The notes: a model not told the origin generated them from the sequence alone. DNA of 8,341 nt from Clostridia bacterium (GCA_900770255.1 CAAGJN010000001.1:1-8341), one strand, 5' to 3'; positions 1-6,215 are shown, counted from the stretch's first letter. A program made the numbers and translations.

Positions 1-256
1 TGCCCCCACAAATTGTTTTGTGAGGACAAATTTCTAATTTCCAATGTGAATACTGCGATACATTTTGGTAGTTATCAATTTTATCAGCGGATAAAAAGTA
101 TCCGTTGAAATTTTTATATCAGGAACTCTACATATTAAAAAATCTCATGAAAGGAAGTGCTTATCTTCAACATTCGTGACAAACCCATTCTACCATTGCA
201 CCTATATATGGTGCTATTTTTATGCCAAAATTTAAAACAAAAAAATATTATTTTAC
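1..256. other. AT-rich non-coding stretch with three short hairpins
   Basis: I recognise no gene here. One frame is open from base 1 to a TGA at 106-108 (35 codons) and could be the tail of a gene cut by the window edge, but its residues match nothing I know. Three perfect inverted repeats stand out. CACAAA/TTTGTG lies at 7-12/17-22. CGGATA/TATCCG lies at 88-93/99-104 with a 5-base loop, and can extend two more pairs to 86-106. GCACC/GGTGC lies at 198-202/210-214 around TATATAT, followed by a short T-rich run. Upstream of a ParM-like gene such repeats could be centromere-like or operator sites, but with no repeated family among them this is only a guess. Confidence 0.4.
198..214. repeat. Inverted repeat upstream of the parM-like chimera
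   Basis: The arms GCACC and GGTGC flank the 7-base spacer TATATAT, and the right arm is followed by TATTTTTAT. The site lies 57 bases before the start codon at 271. It could be a weak terminator of an upstream transcript or an operator. The 5-bp stem is short, so neither role is assured. Confidence 0.35.
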
Positions 257-270
257 GGAGGTAAAAACAA

Positions 271-1362
271 ATGAAAAAATTCAATGATGTATTTATCATC
301 GGTATTGACCACGGTTACGGCAATATCAAAACAGCAAATCATTGTTTCAAGACAGGCATAATGGCTTACGATTCTGAGCCGTTATTTACAAAGGATATGC
401 TTGTGTGGAACGGAAGATATTATCTTATCGGCGAAGGACACAAGGAGTTTCTCCCCGACAAAATCAGAGATGACGACTATTATGCTCTTACCCTTGTTGC
501 AATTGCAAAGGAGCTGAGCGCAGAAAACATAACCGAAGCCACAGTTCACATTGCCGCAGGTTTACCACTCACCTGGACTGCCGGGCAAAAAGAAAGTTTT
601 AAATCGTATCTCACCAAATATGATGAGGTAGCTTTCACTTGGCAACACACCGAGTACAAAATAAGAATATCCGGTGCAAGTATATATCCGCAGGGGTATG
701 CGGCGGTTGCCGAATTTGGCTCTACGATGTCAGGCGTAAATATGGTTGCCGATATAGGTAACGGTACAATGAATGTTTTATATATGATTGACGGCAGACC
801 GCAGTCGGGCAAGATGTTTACAGAAAAGTTCGGCACTTATCAATGCACTCTTGCTAATCTTTTAGCCGAGAAAACCAATAAAAATATCAGCGATGAAAAG
901 AAATATCTTGAGGGGGCTTTGCAAAAAGCAACATACCGCCAAGAAGAAATCCGAAGACTTTATAAAACGGCTTATGAGAAAAATGCAAACGGACAGATTA
1001 CTGATGAATGGTTTATGGAATTATCCCGCGATTATGAGCTTGAAAAAATTGAACTTAAAGATAAAATTGCAGAATATAACGAGCGTATAGAAAAGCTTGA
1101 TAATATGAAACAAGACAAAGAGAATTTTATTCAGGCTGTAAGGAAGTTTATGCAAATGGAATCATTATCTGGACCGCTTCTCAGAGAACTCATTGACCAC
1201 ATTGATGTTTATCACATTGAAGGTAAGGGTAAAAATCGAACACAGAGAATAGTGATACACTACCGATTTGTAGGTTATATTGAAATTCCTGTTGAGGATG
1301 AAAACTATATTGCCGAGACAAGACAGGGAGTTGCAGTTGAATATATCCCTCAATCGGCATAA
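271..1362 (+). CDS. Chimeric ORF: ParM/StbA-like N-terminus fused to serine recombinase C-terminus
   Basis: The frame is 363 codons, with ATG preceded by GGAGG at 257-261 (9-base spacing). Residues 1-195 resemble the first half of a ParM/StbA-family actin-like ATPase, which polymerises to segregate plasmids. The phosphate-1 motif DHGYGNIK is at 13-20 and the phosphate-2 motif DIGNGT is at 161-166. The sequence KFGTYQCTLA (186-195) is where ParM proteins normally run on into their second half. Instead, from about residue 196, the protein reads as the C-terminal helical region and DUF4368-type tail of a large serine recombinase. It has a charged coiled coil at about 205-285 containing QITDEWFMELSRDYE, then ELIDHIDVYHIEG (306-318) and VIHYRFVGYIEIP (328-340). 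The ParM adenosine-binding half is missing, as are the recombinase's catalytic serine domain and zinc-ribbon DNA-binding parts. It probably has neither original activity. It is either a deletion fusion kept in frame or an assembly chimera. Confidence 0.8.
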   Translation: MKKFNDVFIIGIDHGYGNIKTANHCFKTGIMAYDSEPLFTKDMLVWNGRYYLIGEGHKEFLPDKIRDDDYYALTLVAIAKELSAENITEATVHIAAGLPLTWTAGQKESFKSYLTKYDEVAFTWQHTEYKIRISGASIYPQGYAAVAEFGSTMSGVNMVADIGNGTMNVLYMIDGRPQSGKMFTEKFGTYQCTLANLLAEKTNKNISDEKKYLEGALQKATYRQEEIRRLYKTAYEKNANGQITDEWFMELSRDYELEKIELKDKIAEYNERIEKLDNMKQDKENFIQAVRKFMQMESLSGPLLRELIDHIDVYHIEGKGKNRTQRIVIHYRFVGYIEIPVEDENYIAETRQGVAVEYIPQSA

Positions 1363-1392
1363 AAACAAAAGAGCAGGCGTGAAAACCTGCTC
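1361..1392 (-). terminator. Rho-independent terminator-like hairpin, minus strand
   Basis: A 7-bp perfect stem, GAGCAGG (1371-1377) with CCTGCTC (1386-1392), encloses an 8-base loop. On the plus strand it is preceded by AAAAACAAAA, so on the minus strand the hairpin is followed by TTTTGTTTTT, a good terminator tail. It lies directly after the stop of the chimeric ORF and would stop transcription coming from the tRNA side. Confidence 0.65.
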
Positions 1393-1408
1393 GACTACAT
1401 AAAATTCG

Positions 1409-1452
1409 TAAAATAATAGAGTGTCCAACAGTAAAGTACTGTATGAACACTC
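1409..1452 (-). terminator. Terminator-like hairpin just downstream of tRNA-fMet
   Basis: Four bases after the tRNA CCA end on the minus strand is a long nested inverted repeat. The outer arms are GAGTGT/ACACTC (1419-1424/1447-1452). The inner arms are ACAGTA/TACTGT (1428-1433/1437-1442) around a 3-base loop. The bases between can add C:G, A:T and a G:T pair with one bulge, giving about 15 pairs. On the minus strand it is followed by TATTATTTTA. The placement fits termination and 3'-end formation of the single-gene tRNA transcript. Confidence 0.65.
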
Positions 1453-1456
1453 GAAA

Positions 1457-1532
<76 letters not shown>

Positions 1533-1561
1533 ATATATTCTGTTGATCGGTGTGTTATTAT

Positions 1562-1589
1562 ATTATACACGCTTTTTCTGAAATTGCAA
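1562..1589 (-). promoter_or_regulatory. Promoter of the initiator tRNA gene
   Basis: Read on the minus strand, a -35 box TTGCAA (1584-1589) is separated by 16 bases from a perfect -10 box TATAAT (1562-1567). The expected start of transcription is near 1555, about 20-25 bases before the mature tRNA 5' end at 1532, leaving a short leader for RNase P to remove. Confidence 0.75.
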
Positions 1590-1622
1590 GCCCTTTTGTA
1601 CAAAAAGTTTATTTTGCTGAAA

Positions 1623-1659
1623 TTTTCCCGGCGGAACTCCTCTGCCCCGCCGGGGAAAA
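1623..1659 (-). terminator. GC-rich hairpin after the gtrA-family gene
   Basis: TTTTCCCGGCGG (1623-1634) pairs with CCGCCGGGGAAAA (1647-1659) with one bulged base, forming about 12 pairs. It begins 4 bases after the GtrA-family stop codon on the minus strand. The T-run that should follow a textbook terminator is only TTT, because the A/T part is folded into the stem. Its position makes a terminator of the purB unit the best reading. Confidence 0.5.
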
Positions 1660-1663
1660 GTAT

Positions 1664-2200
1664 TTATGCCTTGTCCGCGTCGCCCGTGTCGCTTTCATCT
1701 TTTGCTTCGCCGCCGTCCTTTTTCTTTTTGAATATCACGAGCTTGCTGAAAAAGTAGTTAAGGATAACGACAACGACTGCGAGAATGACCTTAGCGGTCA
1801 TCTCGCCGCTGAGATCGAAGTTTATCAGCGGGATATTAAACGATTTCTGATCAAAGTGCAGGAGGTTGACGAAAAACACGAGCCCGAGCTCCTCCACGCC
1901 GAGCGAAAACAGTCTTGCCGCGACAAAGGATGGGATCTCTTTTACCAGCACCTTGCCGCTCCAGCTCTTGCTCTCGAACACGAACAGCTTGTTTGTGATA
2001 TAGGCGAATGTAACAGCCAATATCCACGCGAGCACGTTTGAGATGTGCACTCCGAGCTGCGCCGGAACGAGCCGGTTGAACAGCATGGTAAACAGCTTGA
2101 AGGCCGCAAAGTTGACGAGAGTAGTAAGCACGCCGAAAACGATATACAGGACAGTCTCCTTATTGACTATCTTTTTGAAAAACTTCTTTATCTTATCCAT
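1664..2200 (-). CDS. GtrA-family four-helix membrane protein
   Basis: The 178-residue protein has the pattern of the GtrA family (PF04138). These are small inner-membrane proteins thought to flip or help move polyprenyl-phosphate-linked sugars for cell-surface glycosylation. Four membrane helices can be read at about 17-38, 53-73, 91-114 and 136-155. Family marks include the N-terminal GVLTTLVNF (23-31), then AYITNKLFVFES (66-77) and LNYFFSKLVIF (147-157). A charged tail rich in K, D and E (158-178) follows the last helix. The ATG is two bases after the purB stop, with AAAGG (2209-2213) inside the end of purB as ribosome site, so the two genes are co-transcribed and perhaps translationally coupled. 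No glycosyltransferase neighbour is present to suggest the sugar. Confidence 0.88.
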   Translation of the reverse strand: MDKIKKFFKKIVNKETVLYIVFGVLTTLVNFAAFKLFTMLFNRLVPAQLGVHISNVLAWILAVTFAYITNKLFVFESKSWSGKVLVKEIPSFVAARLFSLGVEELGLVFFVNLLHFDQKSFNIPLINFDLSGEMTAKVILAVVVVILNYFFSKLVIFKKKKDGGEAKDESDTGDADKA

Positions 2201-2202
2201 TT

Positions 2203-3633
2203 TTATACCTTTATTTCCACGTCCATACCGAGCAGATCTGCGTATTTGTCGAGTATCGGCTGTATCTCACCGTCAACAAATTCCTGAGTTTGCTGCGGGG
2301 CGCGCCCGACGAAGTTCTCGGGCTTCATTATGGCGTCGAGCTCCTCACGCGTCACGCCAAAGGCCTCGTCTGCGGCGATCCTGTCCAGAAGATCGTTTCT
2401 GCCGCCCTCAGCCTTGACCACACGTCCGGCCTCCATCGAGTGGACGCGGATCTTCTCATGCAGCTCCTGCCTGTCGCCGCCGCGCTTGACGGCCTCCATC
2501 ATGATGTTTTCCGTCGCCATGAACGGCAGCTCCTCGAGCAGGTGCTTTTCGATCATCTTGGGATAGACCACGAGCCCATCTGCGACATTAATGCACAGAC
2601 CGAGCACCGCGTCGGCTGCGAGAAATGCCTCGGGGACGCTCATGCGCTTATTTGCGGAATCGTCGAGCGTGCGCTCAAACCACTGCGCGCCGGAGGTCAT
2701 TGCGGTGTTTTGGATATCGGCGATAATATATCTCGAGAGCGAGGCGATGCGCTCGCTGCGCATCGGGTTGCGCTTGTACGCCATCGCGGAGGAACCGATC
2801 TGATGTTTCTCAAACGGCTCTTCGATCTCTTTCATGTGCTGGAGCAGACGGATGTCATTTGAAAATTTGGTTGCAGACATCGCTATGCCGCAGAGCACCG
2901 TGAGCATCTGATAGTCGAGCTTTCTCGAATAAGTCTGGCCCGAGACTGCAAAACAGCTCTCGAAGCCCATTTTTTCGGCGATCATCCTGTCGAGCGCCTT
3001 GACCTTCTGAGCGTCGCCGTCGAACAGCTCCATGAATGAGGCCTGCGTGCCGGTAGTGCCCTTTGAACCGAGCAGCTTGAGCTGTGTGAGCTGAAACTCA
3101 AGATTTTGGAAGTCCATGAGAAATTCGTTGAGCCAGAGCGCCGCGCGCTTGCCGACCGTCGTGGGCTGAGCGGGCTGAAAATGCGTGAACGCAAGGCAGG
3201 GCATGTCCTTATATTTGACAGCAAACTTTGCGAGCACATTGAGCAGATTCACAAGCTCCTTGCGAATGAGCAGCATCGCTTCGCGCATGATAATGACGTC
3301 GGTGTTGTCGCCGACATAGCACGAGGTCGCGCCGAGGTGGATTATCGGCTTTGCGTTCGGGCACTGCACGCCGTAAGCATAGACGTGCGACATCACGTCG
3401 TGCCTCACCTCTTTCTCACGCGCGGCGGCTACGTCGTAGTTGATGTCGTCCTTATGCGCCTTGAGTTCGGCTATCTGCTCGTCAGTTATTCCGAGCCCGA
3501 GCTCTTTCTCGCTCTCAGCCAGCGCTATCCAGAGCCTGCGCCAGGTTCTGAACTTGAAGTCGGGGGAGAAGATGTATTTCATTCTGTCGCTCGCATAGCG
3601 CGAGTTGAGCGGAGTCTCATAGGTATCTTTCAT
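2203..3633 (-). CDS. purB: Adenylosuccinate lyase
   Basis: This enzyme of purine synthesis removes fumarate from SAICAR to give AICAR and from adenylosuccinate to give AMP. It is a cytoplasmic homotetramer. The 476-residue protein has the usual length of the clostridial and animal-type enzyme. Motifs seen are SPDFKFRTWRRLW (23-35), RHDVMSH (77-83), GATSCYVGDNTD (101-112), the active-site histidine region FTHFQPAQPTT (149-159), and the fumarate-lyase loop GSSAMAYKRNPMRSE (280-294) with the catalytic serine. The start at 3633 (MKDTYETPLNSRYAS) is chosen because AAAGGA (3643-3648) lies 9 bases upstream and the family's conserved N-terminus begins here. An in-frame ATG at 3663 has no comparable site. 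It is the first gene of a unit with the GtrA-family gene and is driven by the promoter at 3699-3727. Confidence 0.97.
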   Translation of the reverse strand: MKDTYETPLNSRYASDRMKYIFSPDFKFRTWRRLWIALAESEKELGLGITDEQIAELKAHKDDINYDVAAAREKEVRHDVMSHVYAYGVQCPNAKPIIHLGATSCYVGDNTDVIIMREAMLLIRKELVNLLNVLAKFAVKYKDMPCLAFTHFQPAQPTTVGKRAALWLNEFLMDFQNLEFQLTQLKLLGSKGTTGTQASFMELFDGDAQKVKALDRMIAEKMGFESCFAVSGQTYSRKLDYQMLTVLCGIAMSATKFSNDIRLLQHMKEIEEPFEKHQIGSSAMAYKRNPMRSERIASLSRYIIADIQNTAMTSGAQWFERTLDDSANKRMSVPEAFLAADAVLGLCINVADGLVVYPKMIEKHLLEELPFMATENIMMEAVKRGGDRQELHEKIRVHSMEAGRVVKAEGGRNDLLDRIAADEAFGVTREELDAIMKPENFVGRAPQQTQEFVDGEIQPILDKYADLLGMDVEIKV

Positions 3634-3698
3634 TTGTGTCCATCCTTTGCCGATTTTATACATTATTACATTATATAGATAATACAGACAATACTGAA

Positions 3699-3727
3699 AT
3701 TATACGGCGAAACCCGTTCCATGTCAA
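3699..3727 (-). promoter_or_regulatory. Consensus promoter of purB
   Basis: On the minus strand a perfect TTGACA (3722-3727) and a perfect TATAAT (3699-3704) are separated by exactly 17 bases. Transcription should start near 3692, leaving a leader of about 59 bases. That leader is too short and too AT-rich for a purine riboswitch. Confidence 0.88.
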
Positions 3728-3734
3728 TAAAGGC

Positions 3735-3762
3735 TTGCAAAATAGAGCCGTTGTGTTAAAAT
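3735..3762 (+). promoter_or_regulatory. Likely promoter of the acyltransferase gene
   Basis: TTGCAA (3735-3740) and TAAAAT (3757-3762) are 16 bases apart on the plus strand. The -35 box lies only 7 bases from the -35 box of the divergent purB promoter, so the two promoters are back to back. A second -10-like TATACT (3764-3769) has no clear partner. Confidence 0.5.
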
Positions 3763-3815
3763 ATATACTGTGCCCTGCCGGGTGCAGCGCGCATTAATGA
3801 AACAGGGGGTGCGGT

Positions 3816-4589
3816 GTGGCTGCAACTTCGAGAAAAAGAATATATCTGCTTGACGAGCTGCGCGGGCTCGCGGTTTTTTGTATGGTGTTTTATCATGCCT
3901 TTTACTGCATGTCTGAGTTCTTTGACATTTCGCTCGGCACAAAGCTGCTCGACTTTTTTATGCCTGCCGAGCCGTTTTTTGCCGCGCTGTTTATAGTTAT
4001 ATCCGGCATATCCTCACGCCTGTCGCACAACAACACACGGCGTGGCTTAAAGCTCCTGTGCGTGGCGCTCGCGCTGACTGTTATTACGGTCGTCATTCTG
4101 CCGCTGATAAAGATAGACGGGGCCGAAATATATTTTGGTATTCTCCATCTGCTCTCGCTGTCGATGCTGATCTTTTCCGCAATCAGAGCGGGCTGCGACA
4201 AGATAAATCCGATACTCGGCATGTGCCTGTGTATTCTGCTGTACGCGTTTACCTACGGCGTTTCGGCGCGGTATGTCGGCTTCGTCGGGATAAAGACGTT
4301 TGCTCTGCCCGACGTGCTGTACAGTACGAACTATTTTATGCCCCTGGGCTTTTTCAACAGCTCGTTCTATTCGGCGGATTATTTTCCGCTGCTGCCGCAT
4401 CTGTTTATGTTCCTCGCCGGAACATTTCTCGGCGTATACGCAGCAAACGGCAGATTTCCAGCGTTTACCTACCGTCAGCGCTCGAAGGCGCTGTGTTTTC
4501 TCGGCCGCCATGCGCTGATCATATACATAGCGCATCAGCCCGTGATCTACGGGATACTGTGGGCGGTGGAAAAAATCATCTCAAAATAG
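3816..4589 (+). CDS. DUF1624 / HGSNAT-like multi-pass membrane acyltransferase
   Basis: The 257-residue protein has seven or so hydrophobic helices. It matches the DUF1624 (heparan-alpha-glucosaminide N-acetyltransferase catalytic-like, PF07786) pattern, part of the wider membrane acyltransferase superfamily. Members carry or transfer acyl groups across the membrane; the substrate of bacterial short forms is unknown. Visible marks are RIYLLDELRGLAV (8-20), FYHAF with a conserved histidine (25-29), FIVISGISSRLS (59-70), FGILHLLSLSML (107-118), DYFPLLPHLFMFLAGTFLG (188-206) and LGRHALIIYIAHQPV (229-243). The start is GTG at 3816, supported by GGGGG at 3805-3809 (6-base spacing) and by the DELRG motif falling at the usual distance from the N-terminus. 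It is divergent from purB and followed by mrp after 156 bases. Confidence 0.85.
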   Translation: MAATSRKRIYLLDELRGLAVFCMVFYHAFYCMSEFFDISLGTKLLDFFMPAEPFFAALFIVISGISSRLSHNNTRRGLKLLCVALALTVITVVILPLIKIDGAEIYFGILHLLSLSMLIFSAIRAGCDKINPILGMCLCILLYAFTYGVSARYVGFVGIKTFALPDVLYSTNYFMPLGFFNSSFYSADYFPLLPHLFMFLAGTFLGVYAANGRFPAFTYRQRSKALCFLGRHALIIYIAHQPVIYGILWAVEKIISK

Positions 4590-4635
4590 CTGCAATTGTT
4601 CTGCCCCCAATATGGATAAGCTGCCCGTCAAATGT

Positions 4636-4678
4636 CAGTTTTTTCTCAGGCCTCGGAGGAAGCGGGAGAAAAGGACTG
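4636..4678 (+). other. Imperfect hairpin between acyltransferase gene and mrp
   Basis: CAGT plus TTTTCTC (4636-4647) can pair with GAGAAAA plus ACTG (4666-4678), giving about 12 pairs with a small bulge. The segment GGGAGAAAAG (4664-4673) could alternatively pair with CTTTTCCC (4692-4699). The two pairings exclude each other. No T-run follows, so this is not an ordinary terminator. It could be a processing or leader structure, or chance. Confidence 0.3.
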
Positions 4679-4745
4679 CTTTAAAAACCGGCTTTTCCCT
4701 ATGGGGTCTAACATTTCTATTATAAACTGAAAGGATGCTTTTAAA

Positions 4746-5570
4746 ATGAGCGAAAATACTTCGGGCTGCACGCATGACTGCTCAACGTGCTCCTCAAAAT
4801 GCTCCGAGGAGGACATGCGCGTCCCCTGCGGACAGTTCAGCAGCATCAAAAAGGTCATCGGCGTTGTCAGCGGCAAGGGCGGCGTGGGCAAGTCCCTCGT
4901 GACGAGTCTGCTCGCGAGCGCAATGCAGGCACGCGGCCACGCGACCGCGATTTTAGACGCCGATGTCACGGGCCCATCGATTCCAAAGTCCTTCGGTCTG
5001 CACGGCAATGCGGTCGGAGACGAGCGCGGCCTGCTGCCTATGGAGAGCAAGACGGGGATCAAAATAATGTCAGTCAACCTCCTGCTTGAAAACGAGGACG
5101 CGCCGGTCGTATGGCGCGGCCCGGTCATCGCCGGAGTTATACAGCAGTTTTGGTCGGAGGTCGTCTGGGGCGACGTCGATTATATGTTTGTCGATATGCC
5201 CCCGGGAACCGGCGATGTGCCGCTGACCGTGTTTCAGAGCATGCCGGTAGACGGAATAATCATTGTTACGACACCGCAGGATCTTGTTACGATGATTGTC
5301 AGGAAGGCGTTCAACATGGCGAAGCTGATGAACATCCCGGTGCTCGGACTTGTTGAAAATATGAGCTATGTGCTCTGCCCGGACTGCGGCAGGGAGATAA
5401 AGGTGTTCGGCGAGAGCCGTATAGACGAGACGGCGGCTGAGCTCGGCGTGCCTGTGCTCGGCAGGATCCCTATGGAGGAAAAGACTGCGGAGCTTGTGGA
5501 CAAGGGCGCGGCGGAGCTTGTCGGAGACAAGTATGTCAAGGACGCTGTTGACGCAATAGAAAAGCTATGA
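4746..5570 (+). CDS. Mrp/NBP35-family Fe-S cluster carrier ATPase
   Basis: The 274-residue cytoplasmic P-loop protein belongs to the Mrp/Nbp35/ApbC family, which binds a labile 4Fe-4S cluster and passes it to target enzymes. Residues 1-30 hold a cysteine cluster, C8, C12, C15, C19 and C28. The deviant Walker A is GKGGVGKS (43-50), the switch region DADVTGPSIP (71-80), and the Walker B/phosphate loop FVDMPPGTGD (148-157). The cluster-bridging CPDC pair is C211 and C214, and TPQDLVTMIVRKA (176-188) is typical of the family. ATG 4746 is preceded by AAAGGA (4730-4735) at 10-base spacing. The gene ends 10 bases before a strong terminator. It lacks the DUF59 domain found before the ATPase in some Mrp proteins. 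The N-terminal cysteines recall eukaryotic Nbp35, but the spacing differs. Confidence 0.94.
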   Translation: MSENTSGCTHDCSTCSSKCSEEDMRVPCGQFSSIKKVIGVVSGKGGVGKSLVTSLLASAMQARGHATAILDADVTGPSIPKSFGLHGNAVGDERGLLPMESKTGIKIMSVNLLLENEDAPVVWRGPVIAGVIQQFWSEVVWGDVDYMFVDMPPGTGDVPLTVFQSMPVDGIIIVTTPQDLVTMIVRKAFNMAKLMNIPVLGLVENMSYVLCPDCGREIKVFGESRIDETAAELGVPVLGRIPMEEKTAELVDKGAAELVGDKYVKDAVDAIEKL

Positions 5571-5580
5571 TAACAGGAAG

Positions 5581-5622
5581 AAGGCCACGGCGGATTAAGT
5601 CTGCCGTGGCCTTTGCTTTTTT
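5581..5622 (+). terminator. Strong rho-independent terminator of mrp
   Basis: AAGGCCACGGCGGA (5581-5594) pairs with TCTGCCGTGGCCTT (5600-5613) over 14 positions with one G:T pair and a TTAAG loop. It is followed by TGC and TTTTTT (5617-5622). It lies between convergent genes and its stem could also slow minus-strand transcription from the AbrB-like gene, though no matching T-run is present on that side. Confidence 0.92.
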
Positions 5623-5626
5623 GCAC

Positions 5627-5893
5627 TTATTTTGCCGTCTGCAATCTGATGACTTCGCTGAGCCGCGAGGAACAATCCTTACACACCCGCTTGCCCGCAA
5701 ATTCGAACGTATCGTCCGAAGCGCCGCAAAAGATGCAGCGAGCCGCGTATTTGCGAATGATGATCTGATCGCCGTCGGCAAAGAGTTCCACTGCGTCTGC
5801 ATTGGGCTCAAGTGCAAGTCTGCGCCGAAAATCCTTTGGCAGGACAATCCGGCCGGTTTCATCAATCTTTCTGACAATTCCTAAAGATTCCAT
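5627..5893 (-). CDS. AbrB/SpoVT-family transcription regulator with CxxC/CxxC tail
   Basis: The 88-residue protein starts MESLGIVRKIDETGRIVLPKDFRRRL. This is the swapped-hairpin AbrB DNA-binding fold (about 1-48) seen in SpoVT, AbrB and MazE; the GRIVLP core is at 14-19. After it, C53-x2-C56 and C71-x2-C74 form two CxxC pairs likely to bind zinc, an arrangement common in small clostridial AbrB-like regulators. ATG 5893 is chosen over an in-frame ATG at 6031 because AGGAGG (5901-5906) lies 7 bases upstream and the promoter at 5918-5946 falls between the two. The palindrome in that promoter suggests self-repression. No toxin gene is adjacent, so an antitoxin role is unlikely. Targets are unknown; the divergent sialidase genes are possible candidates. 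Confidence 0.93.
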   Translation of the reverse strand: MESLGIVRKIDETGRIVLPKDFRRRLALEPNADAVELFADGDQIIIRKYAARCIFCGASDDTFEFAGKRVCKDCSSRLSEVIRLQTAK

Positions 5894-5917
5894 GTTTTTA
5901 CCTCCTGTTTCGACCCT

Positions 5918-5946
5918 ATTATACCATTTAATGGTATTTATGTCAA
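5918..5946 (-). promoter_or_regulatory. Consensus promoter of the AbrB-like gene
   Basis: On the minus strand TTGACA (5941-5946) and TATAAT (5918-5923) are both perfect and 17 bases apart. Transcription should start near 5911, giving a very short leader with AGGAGG at 5901-5906. Confidence 0.9.
5921..5937. promoter_or_regulatory. Palindromic operator between -35 and -10
   Basis: ATACCATT-T-AATGGTAT is a perfect 8-bp inverted repeat with a one-base centre. It fills the spacer of the promoter and overlaps half of its -10 box. A protein bound here would block RNA polymerase. The symmetry suits a dimeric regulator. The AbrB-like protein encoded directly downstream is the simplest candidate, by inference from location. 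Confidence 0.75.
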
Positions 5947-6107
5947 CGATTGTGAAATAATTTTGAGAAAAAATAAGCGCTTTTTTATACTTTCGGTATA
6001 ATCGGACTTTTCGACATTTGGCAAAATACAAAAAGTATAAAGGGCGTCAAGACAAAAATTGATGTAACAATTTTTTGAGTCATATATATTGTGGTTCGGT
6101 ACTTTAC

Positions 6108-6127
6108 ATATACATGAATTTGTATAT
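6108..6127. repeat. Inverted repeat, possible operator
   Basis: ATATACA and TGTATAT are perfect 7-base arms around the spacer TGAATT. The site is 89 bases upstream of the sialidase -35 box. The arrangement is that of a dimeric regulator site. It does not match the palindrome at 5921-5937, so a different regulator would be expected if it is real. AT-rich DNA produces such repeats by chance more often than average. Confidence 0.4.
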
Positions 6128-6157
6128 TTAATAAAAACGAAAAAACAAAGCGTTGAT

Positions 6158-6213
6158 AAAATTGCGAAAAAACGATAAAATAAACGAAAAATTTAGTAAA
6201 TATTCGACAAAAA
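6158..6213. promoter_or_regulatory. Helically phased A-tracts upstream of the sialidase promoter
   Basis: A-runs at 6158-6161, 6167-6172, 6177-6180, 6187-6191, 6198-6200 and 6209-6213 have centres about 10 bases apart. This spacing favours intrinsic DNA bending. They end just before the -35 box at 6216, where curved or UP-element-like DNA can raise promoter activity or bind nucleoid proteins. Confidence 0.5.
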
Positions 6214-6215
6214 TA

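Larger units (their letters stand above)
1..1392. mobile_element. Remnant of an integrated mobile element (right end)
   Basis: This stretch is visibly richer in A+T than the chromosome-like genes to its right. It carries pieces of a plasmid-type ParM segregation ATPase and of a Tn4451/TnpX-type large serine recombinase, both typical of integrative or plasmid-derived elements. It stops just before an initiator tRNA gene at 1457-1532. The left edge lies outside the window and no direct-repeat attachment sites are visible, so the limits are approximate. The right limit is placed after the hairpin at 1371-1392 because the next hairpin belongs to the tRNA unit. Confidence 0.4.

Noticed and set aside
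1..108. Tail of an upstream protein gene
   Set aside because: The 35 open codons match no family I recognise and such a length is expected by chance.
1550..2041. Plus-strand frame of 163 codons
   Set aside because: It is the antisense shadow of the GtrA-family gene and begins in the tRNA promoter region.
2290..3678. Long open frames on the plus strand opposite purB (for example 2290-2862 and 3106-3678, 190 codons each)
   Set aside because: They are antisense to a fully conserved purB, have no ribosome sites, and encode low-meaning Arg/His/Leu-rich text. High-GC third positions on the purB strand explain them.
3634..3692. Purine riboswitch in the purB leader
   Set aside because: The leader is only about 59 bases and lacks the conserved three-way-junction elements.
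4058..4684. Plus-strand 208-codon frame
   Set aside because: It is an out-of-frame shadow of the DUF1624-like gene, rich in arginine, with no family features.
4646..5128. Minus-strand 160-codon frame
   Set aside because: It is antisense to mrp, with no ribosome site or recognisable domain.
5627..5893. AbrB-like gene as the antitoxin of a MazEF-type pair
   Set aside because: No toxin-like gene is adjacent on either side; the downstream neighbour is convergent mrp and the CxxC tail fits stand-alone regulators.
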